DNA from: Planctomycetota bacterium
Lineage (GTDB): Bacteria > Planctomycetota > Phycisphaerae > WQYP01
DNA: 64,000 nucleotides
Assembly: GCA_021831565.1 (NCBI GenBank)
Contig: JAKBMM010000003.1
Span: 1 to 64,000, forward strand
Reading direction: 5' to 3'
Positions within the stretch are counted from its first letter, which is position 1, and the number at the start of each line of letters is the position of its first letter. The notes under the pieces are model-generated. The model did not search any database, was not told the DNA's origin, and worked only from the letters and a program-made list of their open reading frames with translations. The translations under genes and the position numbers were made by a program. Positions 37,389 to 46,800 of this stretch are shown here, piece by piece.

Positions 37389-38159
37389 ATGAATGACGTG
37401 CGAAAAATGATTCTCGAATCGCCCCAGCGGCTGGCCGAGGCGGCCGCCCGGGCCGTGGTCGAAGAGGCGCGGCAAGCCCTGGAAGAGCGCGGGCGTTTTG
37501 GGATCGCCCTGGCCGGCGGCACAACCCCCGAACTTGCCTACCGGGTGTTGGCCGAAAATCTTCGAGCCGACACCGACTGGTCCAGATGGTTCGTGTTTTT
37601 CAGCGATGAACGTTACGTGGCGCCAAATGATCCGCGCAGCAACTACGGCATGGCCTGGCGTTTTCTGCTGGCGTATGTGCCGATTCCGCCGGCCCAGATA
37701 TTTCCGGTTCCCACCAACGAACCGTCCGTGGCGTCCGCGGCGGCGGCCTACGAAACCCGGATCAAAGCATTTTTCGCAAACGGGCAGCCTGTGTTCGATG
37801 TAATTTTGCTCGGTCTGGGCGACGACGGTCATACCGCGTCGTTGTTTCCGCACTCCGCCGCGTTGGCGGAAACGCAGCGGCTGGTCGCCTCCGGTCCGCC
37901 CGGTCGTCTTCCCCCGCCAGTGGATCGCGTGACCTTCACTTTTCCACTTATCAACATGGCTCGTGCCGTCTACTTCCTTGTGGCCGGAGCGAAAAAGGCG
38001 CCGGTGCTTCGAAAAGTATTTCAGCCGGAGAGCACCCGCGCTGAGTGTCCCGCCGTTGGCGTCAGGCCGCGCAACGGGCGGGTGACGTTTTTTCTCGATC
38101 GGGCCGCCGCGGGAACGGACGGCCCGGGCATCTTGGACAGCGGGCCGGCTTTGCGGTAG
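37389..38159 (+). CDS. pgl: 6-phosphogluconolactonase
   Basis: Hydrolyses 6-phosphogluconolactone in the oxidative pentose phosphate path. The track starts at 37317; ATG 37389 (MNDVRKMILESPQRLAEAAA) gives the usual family length of about 256 residues. Landmarks are FGIALAGGTTPELAYRVL, FFSDERYVAPNDPRSNYGM and VILLGLGDDGHTASLFPHS, all characteristic of the DevB/Pgl lactonase group. The transketolase gene follows 35 bp later, so the two form a sugar-phosphate operon. Confidence 0.9.
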   Translation: MNDVRKMILESPQRLAEAAARAVVEEARQALEERGRFGIALAGGTTPELAYRVLAENLRADTDWSRWFVFFSDERYVAPNDPRSNYGMAWRFLLAYVPIPPAQIFPVPTNEPSVASAAAAYETRIKAFFANGQPVFDVILLGLGDDGHTASLFPHSAALAETQRLVASGPPGRLPPPVDRVTFTFPLINMARAVYFLVAGAKKAPVLRKVFQPESTRAECPAVGVRPRNGRVTFFLDRAAAGTDGPGILDSGPALR

Positions 38160-38194
38160 ATTCCGGTTTGTACAACAAGAGGAGAAATCCGCTC

Positions 38195-40069
38195 ATGCCC
38201 ACACAATCTGTTGCAACTCCCGCACCAAGCTCTCTCGAACAACTTCGCTCTCTGGCCGCCCAGCTTCGCATGGACAGCATCCGCTGCACCACCCGGGCGG
38301 GTTCCGGCCATCCCACCTCGTCCATGTCCGCCGCGGACCTTATGGCCGTGCTTATGGTGGAACACTTGCGCTATGATTGGCGCAATCCGCGCCATCCGAA
38401 CAACGACCGCCTGATTTTCAGCAAAGGGCACGCCTGCCCGTTGCTTTACTCCATGTACAAGGCCGCCGGCGTCATGAGCGATGACGATCTGCTGCGGCTG
38501 CGCACGCTGGGAAGTCCGCTGCAGGGCCACCCGAATCCGCACGTGCTTCCATGGGTGGACGTCGCCACCGGTTCGCTGGGTCAGGGCTTGGCCATCGGCG
38601 TGGGCATGGCCCTCAACGGCAAATACGTTGATTTCCTGCCCTATCGCGTTTGGGTGCTGCTGGGGGACAGCGAAATGGCGGAAGGTTCGGTCTGGGAGGC
38701 GTTTGACAAGGCCTCCCACTACCAGCTCAACAATCTGATCGCGATTCTGGATATGAACCGCCTCGGCCAGCGCGGTCCAACCGACCTGGGCTGGAACAGC
38801 GGCGCTTATGCCGCCCGCGCCCGCGCCTTCGGCTGGCGCGCCATCGAAATCAACGGTCACGACATTTCGGCCATCCGCGACGCGTATGCCGAAGCCCTGC
38901 GCCCGAATGACCAGCCGGTAGTGGTGATCGCCAAGACCGAAAAAGGTCATGGCGTATCATTCCTGGCGAATAAGGACAACTGGCACGGCAAGGCTCTTTC
39001 CATAGAGGAGGAAAAAAAAGCCTGGGCGGAATTGGGCCGGCCGGCCAACCTTGTCATCCCCGTGCGCCAACCGGAAAACATCCAACCCTCCGCCGGCGCC
39101 GTCGCCGTGCCGCTGAAACTACCCGCTTATGCTCTCGGTACGGCGCAGGCCACGCGCAAAGCTTATGGCGACGCGCTGGCGGCATTGGGCGGACATTATA
39201 CCGATCTGGTGGCGCTGGACGCCGAGGTTTCCAATTCCACACACGCCGACGAATTCAAAAAGGCTCACCCCACGCGCTTCTTTGAAATGTATATTTCCGA
39301 GCAGCAGTTGGTATCGGCTGCCGTTGGTTTCGGTGTGCTGGGGAAAAAAGCGTTTGCGTCAACATTCGCCGCTTTCTTTACCCGTGCCTATGACCAGATT
39401 CGCATGGCCGCCATTTCCAACGCCACGATCCGCCTGGTCGGTTCCCACGCCGGCGTGAGCATCGGGCCGGACGGCCCTTCGCAGATGGCCCTGGAGGATT
39501 TGGCGATGATGCGGGCGGTTTACGCCAGCACCGTGCTCTATCCGAGCGATCCGAATCAGACGGCTCGTCTGGTTGCCCTGATGGCCCAGCAGCCCGGTAT
39601 TTCCTACATGCGCACCACCCGCGAGAAAACGCCGGTTCTTTATGACCCGCAGGAAGAATTTACGATCGGCGGCTGCAAGGTTCTGCGGCAGTCCGGCCAG
39701 GATCGCCTGACGATTATCGCCGCCGGCATCACCCTGCATGAGTCGATCAAGGCGTGCGCGGCGCTGGCTGGGGATGGAATTGCCGCGCGGCTGGTGGATC
39801 TATACAGCGTCAAGCCGATTGACAAACAAACTCTACGCCGTGCCGCGAGCGAAACCGGCAATAAACTCATTGTGGTGGAAGATCACTGGCCCGAGGGCGG
39901 TCTGGGCGATGCGGTTCTGGAAGCATTCGCCGACAGCCCGGCGCCGCGTCCGCTGGTGTGCCACCTGGCGGTCCGCAACATGCCCGGATCCGGTACGCCG
40001 GCTGAATTAATGGACGCCGCCGGCATCGACGCGGCGCATATCATCCAAGCGGCCAAAGCGATTTTGTAG
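38195..40069 (+). CDS. tkt: Transketolase
   Basis: About 624 residues. AGAGGAG precedes the ATG at 38195; the 50-residue upstream extension in the track is rejected because it lies inside pgl. Thiamine diphosphate site: RAGSGHPTSSMSAADLMAVL, then GDSEMAEGSVWEAFDKASHY and ILDMNRLGQ. The pyrimidine domain includes EVSNSTHADEF, GVLGKKAFASTFAAFFTRAY and RLVGSHAGVSIGPDGPSQMA. The C-terminal domain ends EDHWPEGGLGDAVLEAF. It transfers two-carbon units in the pentose phosphate path. Confidence 0.94.
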   Translation: MPTQSVATPAPSSLEQLRSLAAQLRMDSIRCTTRAGSGHPTSSMSAADLMAVLMVEHLRYDWRNPRHPNNDRLIFSKGHACPLLYSMYKAAGVMSDDDLLRLRTLGSPLQGHPNPHVLPWVDVATGSLGQGLAIGVGMALNGKYVDFLPYRVWVLLGDSEMAEGSVWEAFDKASHYQLNNLIAILDMNRLGQRGPTDLGWNSGAYAARARAFGWRAIEINGHDISAIRDAYAEALRPNDQPVVVIAKTEKGHGVSFLANKDNWHGKALSIEEEKKAWAELGRPANLVIPVRQPENIQPSAGAVAVPLKLPAYALGTAQATRKAYGDALAALGGHYTDLVALDAEVSNSTHADEFKKAHPTRFFEMYISEQQLVSAAVGFGVLGKKAFASTFAAFFTRAYDQIRMAAISNATIRLVGSHAGVSIGPDGPSQMALEDLAMMRAVYASTVLYPSDPNQTARLVALMAQQPGISYMRTTREKTPVLYDPQEEFTIGGCKVLRQSGQDRLTIIAAGITLHESIKACAALAGDGIAARLVDLYSVKPIDKQTLRRAASETGNKLIVVEDHWPEGGLGDAVLEAFADSPAPRPLVCHLAVRNMPGSGTPAELMDAAGIDAAHIIQAAKAIL

Positions 40070-40070
40070 A

Positions 40071-40088
40071 GTGCCATTTATACGGCAC
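40071..40088 (+). terminator. Weak terminator-like hairpin after tkt
   Basis: GTGCC and GGCAC form a 5-bp stem with an 8-base loop immediately after the tkt stop. A T5 run follows only 15 bases later, so termination here is uncertain. Confidence 0.25.
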
Positions 40089-40111
40089 GACTTTCGCTCG
40101 TTTTTCGCCGA

Positions 40112-40129
40112 TCCCGATGGCTATCGGGA
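40112..40129. repeat. Palindrome TCCCGAT-GGCT-ATCGGGA, copy 3
   Basis: Seven-base arms, extended to eight by flanking A and T. Intergenic, between tkt and the convergent DUF3494 gene. Confidence 0.6.
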
Positions 40130-40222
40130 TTTCAATACTCGGTTCCGGTATGTCAGGATTCGATATTCCGGTCTTTTTGCAATTGCGCTCTCGTCACAAT
40201 CGGCAAAAGTCTATCTCCGGAA

Positions 40223-41038
40223 TTAAGCCAATTTTTTCGTCGGACAAAACCCGCGGACTCTCTTCCCGATGGTGGGCAGTCCCAGCAGCGCGCCGCCAAA
40301 GAGAAAGAGCATTATTGTTGAAGGTTGTGGAACTGAACTGACGGAGTTGGTGATGTTGTTGCCATCAAGTGTCACCGCGCCATTTCTCGCCAAGGCGCTT
40401 CCTCCGATAATGTTTGCGCCGGTGTCCAGCGTTATGCTCGTATTCGCGAGAATATGTCCTTCGAAAGCGGTACTTGTACCGAGCGTCGCGGAACTGCCAA
40501 CCTGCCAAAACACGCTGCTCCCTGGCTTCGAACCGCCATTGATTGTCGTGACCGTCGAGCTGGTTGCGGTAGTGAGCGTGCTACCAATCTGAAAAACGAA
40601 TTGCGCATTCGGATTGTTCTGGTCGTTGAGAGTGAGAGTTCCCGTCAGACTCGCCGAGGACGAGAAGAAATATACACCCGGCGTAAGTGTCATTCCACCA
40701 AGATCCAGACCGGTCAAGGTCTGCGTGGGTGCCAAGCCTGCCGCGGTGTTGTACGCGGCGGTGAGATCTTTTTGAGCTTGAATCGCGACAGCATCATTGG
40801 AATGGGTGGTGTAGGGTGAAGCCACGGTTCCCGGGGGGAAGCCCGTAATCGCTGTACCTGGGCTGACACCCACACTTCCTCCATTGATGACAGACGAGCC
40901 GGTATTGGTCACCGTCGAGCCAGCTAGTACCGCAAAGTCCCCCGCCGTGCCGAGATTAATGGTGTTGGCCTTGGCGATCAGTGGAAAACAAGCGAGTGCC
41001 GGGATCGCCAGCAGAATCAGTGTCTTGCATCTCATCAT
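40223..41038 (-). CDS. Ice-binding-like (DUF3494) exported protein with PEP-CTERM-like tail
   Basis: A 271-residue protein with a signal peptide (LILLAIPALACFPLIAKA). The DUF3494 repeat fold follows: INLGTAGDFAVLAGSTVTNTG, GLDLGGMTLTPGVYFFSSS and FVFQIGSTLTT. The end VPQPSTIMLFLFGGALLGL followed by basic KRVRG looks like a PEP-CTERM sorting signal, although 8 further residues follow the basic patch. DUF3494 proteins bind ice in cold-adapted microbes or act as adhesins. Codon use is AT-richer than in its neighbours, and the upstream DNA is AT-rich, suggesting recent arrival. Confidence 0.8.
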   Translation of the reverse strand: MMRCKTLILLAIPALACFPLIAKANTINLGTAGDFAVLAGSTVTNTGSSVINGGSVGVSPGTAITGFPPGTVASPYTTHSNDAVAIQAQKDLTAAYNTAAGLAPTQTLTGLDLGGMTLTPGVYFFSSSASLTGTLTLNDQNNPNAQFVFQIGSTLTTATSSTVTTINGGSKPGSSVFWQVGSSATLGTSTAFEGHILANTSITLDTGANIIGGSALARNGAVTLDGNNITNSVSSVPQPSTIMLFLFGGALLGLPTIGKRVRGFCPTKKLA

Positions 41039-41540
41039 CAGAACTCCTCATTTTCTAAGGAAACGCACCAGACACTAGAGTCTGTTAACCTGCTAACAAG
41101 CATTCATTGCACGCATTGCTTGCACAGCGCGTTGCCATCACTATAATACTACTCTATAATATGACACTTGTCAAGTCGGATTGAAAAATTTGGATAGAAA
41201 AATTTTTGTGATTATGAACAATCAACCCAAACCATGTTTGCCATAACTAACAAATTTATCAAGAGTTATATAAAATGAATACGAAATTAAAAATATCCCA
41301 ACCGGCGATAAATCATTCTTGAAATAATCATGCCTGTTTGGAACGAAAACGTAATGGCAACAAGGGCTGCGGATACGATTTGCTTGTAGATTCGAATATA
41401 GGCTTGGTCCGTTTCCTTTCCGCCAACGCGGCATGGCGCGCCCTTGTCACGACGCGAGCCTTGCCCCAATATCTAAATACCCGTCGGCATACGGAAAGTT
41501 TCGGCTCCAGCGCGTCTGGACCGACGGCGGAGATCAGCGC
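41039..41540. other. 502-bp AT-rich intergenic region
   Basis: Well below the local GC level between 41140 and 41390. It holds the DUF3494 promoter and a repeated CTATAATA (41141 and 41154). A 70-residue minus-strand ORF at 41222-41434 has no ribosome site or recognisable features and is not called. The right end leads into the sigma factor gene. Confidence 0.4.
41146..41174 (-). promoter_or_regulatory. Promoter and small dyad upstream of the DUF3494 gene
   Basis: On the minus strand a perfect -35 box TTGACA is followed after 17 bases by TAGTAT, leaving a leader of about 105 bases. The -35 box overlaps an inverted repeat TGACA-AG-TGTCA that could bind a regulator. Confidence 0.45.
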
Positions 41541-42116
41541 GTGAGTGTCAGCCCGACCAATAACGATCTATTCTATCGTCTTGTCTGGCCGCACCGGGCC
41601 GACGTCTTACGCGCCGCTCTACTGTTGACCCACCACGAAAGCGATGCTCAGGACATCACCCAGGAAACCATCATCAAAGCATGGCGGGCGATCGACCGTT
41701 TCGATTCAAAAACCGGCGCCATGCTCCCCTGGCTTTTGACCATCCTGCGTCATTGCTGGGTGGATCGACTGCGCGCCGCCGGCCGGCACGGACGGGAGAT
41801 CAGTCTGGATGATTGGCCGGAAGATCCGCCGGCTCCCGTCGATACCGGCCTTTCCGGCGCCGGTGAAATCACCAATCCCGATGAGTTGCTCAATACATTT
41901 TCCGATCAGGAAATCATTGCCGCTCTCCGCTCCCTCCCGGCGGAAATGCGCTGGACGCTGCTGCTGGTGGACGTGGCGCAGTTTGATTACGAAATGGCGG
42001 CGCAAACGCTCGCCGTGCCGGTCGGAACGGTCCGCTCTCGCGTCCACCGCGGCCGCGCCATGCTCCTGGTCGCACTGACCGCCCGCGGCGCCGCGTCAAA
42101 ATCGCCGGGAGCGTAG
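41541..42116 (+). CDS. ECF RNA polymerase sigma factor
   Basis: About 191 residues from GTG 41541 (VSVSPTNNDLFYRLVWPHRA). The earlier ATG at 41433 would add an unrelated basic stretch. Region 2 has ADVLRAALLLTHHESDAQDITQ and ETIIKAWRAIDRFD. Region 4 has LRSLPAEMRWTLLLVDVAQ and VPVGTVRSRVHRGRAMLL. No anti-sigma factor or cysteine-rich tail is present. It is followed, 221 bp later on the same strand, by a copper/silver efflux operon that has a plausible ECF promoter, so it may control that operon. Confidence 0.85.
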   Translation: MSVSPTNNDLFYRLVWPHRADVLRAALLLTHHESDAQDITQETIIKAWRAIDRFDSKTGAMLPWLLTILRHCWVDRLRAAGRHGREISLDDWPEDPPAPVDTGLSGAGEITNPDELLNTFSDQEIIAALRSLPAEMRWTLLLVDVAQFDYEMAAQTLAVPVGTVRSRVHRGRAMLLVALTARGAASKSPGA

Positions 42117-42163
42117 AGCCCCGGCTCACTTCAATGCGCACGGCATGTTCCGCTAGTATGGGA

Positions 42164-42312
42164 CTAACGTTTACGTGCGATTATTGAGAAATTTTGTCAA
42201 ACCCGGGAACTTTTTCGCCCGCGGCAAGCGTTTGAATAAATGATGGAAGTGGTATTATTGACCCTTGTGGGGTTTTCCAATGATTTCGCATATTTTATCC
42301 GTGCACGGTCAC
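42164..42312. repeat. Probable decayed copy of the 153-bp inverted-repeat element
   Basis: The left end CTAACGTTTACGTGC and right end ATCCGTGCACGGTCAC resemble the ends of the element at 2291-2443 (right end 12 of 16 matches; left end 12 with one base missing). The 149-bp spacing is nearly the same. The interior is not obviously similar. It fills most of the gap between the sigma factor and cusB-like genes. Confidence 0.35.
42206..42235 (+). promoter_or_regulatory. ECF-type promoter before the efflux operon
   Basis: GGAACTT, a 16-base spacer and CGTTTGA match the common ECF promoter pattern (GGAAC ... CGT). It lies about 100 bases before the cusB-like start and just after the ECF sigma gene. 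Confidence 0.4.
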
Positions 42313-42337
42313 CTTTTTCTTTGAGGTTTCGTGTGGC

Positions 42338-43807
42338 ATGGTTCGTCGCATTTTATTGATGATTTTTCTGGTGCTGGCGGTCGGCGGCGGCGGCTTTTTT
42401 GCCGGCCTTTTTCTGGCCGGGCGATTCGCCGCCGCGCCCGGTGGGGCGGTGCGAACGGTAGGCGGTCAATCCGCCGCGGCGGCCGGGAAAAAGAGTACCG
42501 CCAAGCCCCGGCGCAAAATTCTCTATTGGTGGGACCCCATGGTTGGGCCGTCCTCCATATCGCCCAGGCCGGGACTCAGTTCCATGGGCATGCCGCTGAT
42601 ACCCGTTTATGCGCCGATATCCGGCGCATCCGTGGCGGGCCAGGTGCGGGTGAATCCCGCCATGGTGCAGGATATGGGCATACAAACGGCCAGGGTGACG
42701 CTTGGGCCGCTTATCCACCCGGTCCGCGCCGTGGGCTACCTGCGCGTGGCGGCGCCGCAGCGCTACAGCATCACCATTCGCGCCGGCGGCTGGATCGGAA
42801 AACTTTACGCCACCACCAACGGCACAGAGGTCCGAAAAGGCCAGAGGCTCTTCACGCTTTACAGTCCCCGTATCGTCACCGCCGAGGATGAACTCGTCGC
42901 CGCGCAAAAATCCCTGCGCGCCGCCCGTAAAACCGCCATCCGCGCGGCCGCGAACGATGCGCGGGAACTGGTGCGATCCGTGGAACTGCGGCTGGCCTAC
43001 CTGGGTGTGAGCAACGCGCAGATCAAGCAAGTTGCAAAGACCCTGCGCGCCTCGACCTACGTGGATTTTTACAGCCCCGCCGACGGCGTGTTGCGGGACG
43101 TGAAAGTGCGCCAGAAATCGCGCCTCAACGCCGGCGCGACCGCCCTGCGAATCGAAAACTTTTCCACCCTCTGGCTGGATAGCTACGTGTATGAAAACCA
43201 GCTTCCGTGGATTCGCATGGGCCAGCGCGTCACGGCAACCATCGCGGCGTTTCCAGGAAAGACTTTTAGTGGAAAAATTATTTTCATCTCTCCATACGAA
43301 AATCTCTACAACCACACCACCACCATCCGCATGGTGCTGGATAATTCCTCCCATAAGCTCCGCCCCGGCATGTACGCCCTGGCGGATATCCGTACCGAGC
43401 CTGTTGTGCGAACCATTTTGGCCCCGCGCCGAGCTGTAATTAACACCGGCACGGGCGAACTGACATTTGTGGAAATATCCCGCGGCCATTTTGATCCCGT
43501 CACGGTCAAAACCGGTCTTAGGGGCGATCATGGACTGGTGCAGGTTCTATCCGGTCTGGGGCCGGGGCAGCGTGTGGTCACCAGCGGCCAGTTCATGATT
43601 GATGTGGAATCGCAACTTAACCAGATCAAGGCTCGTTTCATGCCCAAGTTCACGCCGGCGGGAAAGCCCGCCAAGGCTAAGTCGGCGGCAATCACCGAAC
43701 CGGCGACGAAAAGGTCCAGGCCGAAATCCAATATGAAAATGCCGCCGGCTGCAAAAACCAAAGGGATCAAAGGAATCGGACCGCGTCATGATCCGAAAAA
43801 TTATTGA
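42338..43807 (+). CDS. cusB: Cus-type efflux periplasmic adaptor (CusB-like)
   Basis: A 489-residue membrane-fusion protein with one N-terminal anchor (IFLVLAVGGGGFFAGLFLAG). A metal-binding segment follows, KILYWWDPMVGPSSISPRPG with SMGMPLIPVYA, the methionine-rich form seen in CusB. The core has the hairpin and barrel parts (GGWIGKLYATTNGTEVRKGQ; SRLNAGATALRIENFSTLWL; FPGKTFSGKIIFISPYENLY). The tail is Lys/Pro/Met-rich (KSNMKMPPAAKTKG). It would pass Cu(I) or Ag(I) to the RND pump. It overlaps the pump gene by 20 bp. Confidence 0.88.
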   Translation: MVRRILLMIFLVLAVGGGGFFAGLFLAGRFAAAPGGAVRTVGGQSAAAAGKKSTAKPRRKILYWWDPMVGPSSISPRPGLSSMGMPLIPVYAPISGASVAGQVRVNPAMVQDMGIQTARVTLGPLIHPVRAVGYLRVAAPQRYSITIRAGGWIGKLYATTNGTEVRKGQRLFTLYSPRIVTAEDELVAAQKSLRAARKTAIRAAANDARELVRSVELRLAYLGVSNAQIKQVAKTLRASTYVDFYSPADGVLRDVKVRQKSRLNAGATALRIENFSTLWLDSYVYENQLPWIRMGQRVTATIAAFPGKTFSGKIIFISPYENLYNHTTTIRMVLDNSSHKLRPGMYALADIRTEPVVRTILAPRRAVINTGTGELTFVEISRGHFDPVTVKTGLRGDHGLVQVLSGLGPGQRVVTSGQFMIDVESQLNQIKARFMPKFTPAGKPAKAKSAAITEPATKRSRPKSNMKMPPAAKTKGIKGIGPRHDPKNY

Positions 43808-46800
43808 ATTTTCCGTGCACAACCGGCTGCTGGTGGTTCTGCTTTTCCTGATGGCCATCGCCGTGGCCGCCTGGGCCGCCTTCCACAGCAAACTCGACGC
43901 CGTTCCCGACCTGTCCGACGTGCAGGTGCTGGTGCTGACCAATTATCCCGGCCAGACACCGGGCGTGGTGGAAAAACAGGTGACTTATCCCCTGGAAACG
44001 CAATTGATCCACGTGCCCGACGTGACGGCGGTCCGGGGCCAAAGCATGTTCGAGTATTCCCTGGTGACGGTGGTCTTCAAAAATGGGACCAATCTTTACT
44101 GGGCGCGCGACCAAGTGCTGGCATATCTGGATTACGCCAAAACGCTGCTGCCGGCGGGCGTTACCCCGCAGCTGGGTCCCGACGCCACCGGAGCGGGCTG
44201 GGCCTACCAGTACATTCTATACCCCGGCTGGTATTGCCGGCATCATCCCCAGGGGATATGGCGCGATCCGAAAACCAATCAATGGTATGCCCATCGGAAT
44301 CAGGCCCCGGCCCGCCGCAGATCAAAACTGGTGCGGGTGCGGGCTTTCGATCGGCCCGGTAAATCGCCGCTTTCCGGCCAGCCGCTGGTTGCCAGCAACA
44401 TCAATCTGGGGCAATTGCGGTCCCTGCAGGACTGGTTTGTCCGTTACCAGCTTGAGGCCGTACCGGGCGTGTCGGAAGTGGCGGGCCTCGGCGGCTTCGT
44501 GCAGGAATACCAGGTGGTTCTCAATCCCAACAAACTCCGCGCCTACCACCTGAGCGTTGGCCAGGTGGTTCGGGCGATCCAGCAATCCAACAATGATGTC
44601 GGCGGTGCGGTCGTCGACAGGAGCGAACTGCAATACATCGTCCGCAGCCGGGGTTATCTCAAAAACCTCCGGCAACTCGGCCAGGTGCCGGTAGGCCAGG
44701 CCCGGGATGGTACACCGCTGTTGCTTCACGACGTAGCGACGCTGCAAATCGCCGGCAAGCAGCGGCTGGGAATTCTGGATTGGAACGGTCGTGGCGAAAC
44801 GGTCGGCGGTATTGTGGTGGTGCGCTACGGCGCCGATACTTACCAAGTGGTGCAGCGGGTAATAAAGAAGATCGCCGCGATTTCCGCCAGTCTGCCGCCC
44901 GGCGTGCTGTTCAAAACCGGTTATGACCGGGACAACCTGATCAATCGCTCCATCCACACGCTTTCCGACACGCTGCTGGAAGAAATGATCGTGGTGGCCG
45001 CGATCTGCCTGGTATTTTTATTGCATGGACGCAGCGCTCTGGTGGCCATTGTTGTTATTCCGGCCAGCATGATCTGCAGTCTGGCGATTTTGTATTGGCT
45101 GGGCATCAGCGCCAACATCATGAGCTTAAGCGGCATCGCCATCGCCATAGGCGTGGTGGTCGATAGCGCCATCGTGATGATTGAAAACGCCCATCAGCAT
45201 CTCAACCGCCAGGACGCGCTCGTGGCGCAGGGCCGGCCGCCGCGCGCCCGCGCCGACATCATGCTCGCGGCGGCTCAGGAAGTCGGGCCGAGTCTTTTTT
45301 TCAGCCTGCTGATTATCACCGTAAGTTTTCTGCCGATATTCACTCTTCCCGGCGAAAGCGGCAAGATGTTCAGCCCGCTGGCTCTGACCAAAACCTTCGC
45401 CATGGCTTCGGCCGCCCTGCTTTCGATCACCATCGTGCCGGTGTTGATGATTTATTTCATCCGTCCGCGTTTGTTCCCGGAAAAATGGCCGTGGTGGCGG
45501 CAATGGCCCGCGGCGTTGGCGATCATCATTTTGCCGGCGCTGGGCCTTTACTACTTCGTCGGCCGCGACGGTCAATTGGCCCGCTACCATTGGTGGATAT
45601 GTTTAAGCTGGGCGGTTCTGGCGGCGCTGCTGGTGATACCGCAAAAAATCATCCATGAAGAGCACAATCCGCTCAGCATGTTTCTCCAGAAGAGTTTCCA
45701 CCCCGTGTTTCACGCGGTTATGCGTCTGCGCTGGCTGGTGATTCTCCTGGCCGTTCTATTGTGCGGTTCTATTTTCTGGCCGTTGGGCCGCTTGGGCACG
45801 CAATTCACGCCGCCGTTGTATGAGGGCGATTTGGAGTACATGCCCACCACCTATCCCGGACTGAGCGTCGGAGCGGCCAAATACGTGCTCCAGCAAAGCG
45901 ACAAAATTATTAAAACCTTTCCAGAGGTAAAAAGCGTGTGGGGCCAGATCGGCCGCGCCGATACCGCCACCGACAGCGCCCCGCTGAACATGATCGACAC
46001 CATTATCCGGCTCAAACGCCGCGACCAATGGCCCGTGGCCCCGGTGAGGCGGTTCTATCATTCTTGGCCGCAATGGCTCCAATGGCCGTTCCGGCGCACG
46101 TTCTGGCCCGGCCACGCGCCTATCTCGCTCCATCAGGTGATGCACGGCTGGACGGGTTCCCGCGGGAAGTTCCACGAAGGTTTGAACCGGGCGCTGAAAA
46201 TCCCCGGTTTTGCGGCCTACTGGACCATGCCCATCGCCAATCGCGTCAACATGGCCAATACCGGCAGCAAAACGCTCCTGGGTATTCGTGTGTTCGGTGA
46301 AAATCTCAAGGTTCTCGGCAAGGTGTCCAACCGAATCGCGCGGGCACTGCAAGGTGTCCGCGGCACGGGCAGCGCCATCGCCAATCAACCTCTGGGCGGC
46401 TATTACCTGGATATCCACGTGAGCCGCCTGAAAGCCGCGCGCTATGGTCTGACGCAGGGCGCGGTTCAGCGCATAATCACCTTGGCCATCGGCGGCGATC
46501 CCGTCAGCACCATGGTGCTCGGTTTGCAGCGGCTGCCGATCAATGTCCGCTATTTTCGTAATCTCCGCGGCAGCGTAGCGGATCTTAAAGAACTTCCCAT
46601 CGCCACGCCCGGCGGAAGTTTTATCACTCTGGGAATGCTGGCCAACATTCATTACAGCTCGGGCCCGCCGGAAATCGACAGCCAGGACGCCATGACCGTC
46701 AATTACATCAACATCACCACCACCACCGGCAACACTCTCGGCTATGTGCGGCGCGCCAACGTCGCCATACGCGGGCATGTAGTCCTGCCCGCCGGTTACA

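Noticed and set aside
35738-37396. A 552-residue plus-strand ORF opposite prfA and rpmE and across the tRNA
   Set aside because: It runs through a tRNA gene and two clear minus-strand genes, so it is a chance open frame.
41222-41434. A 70-residue minus-strand ORF in the AT-rich gap
   Set aside because: No ribosome site, no recognisable features, and AT-rich DNA gives few long frames either way; support is too weak to call.
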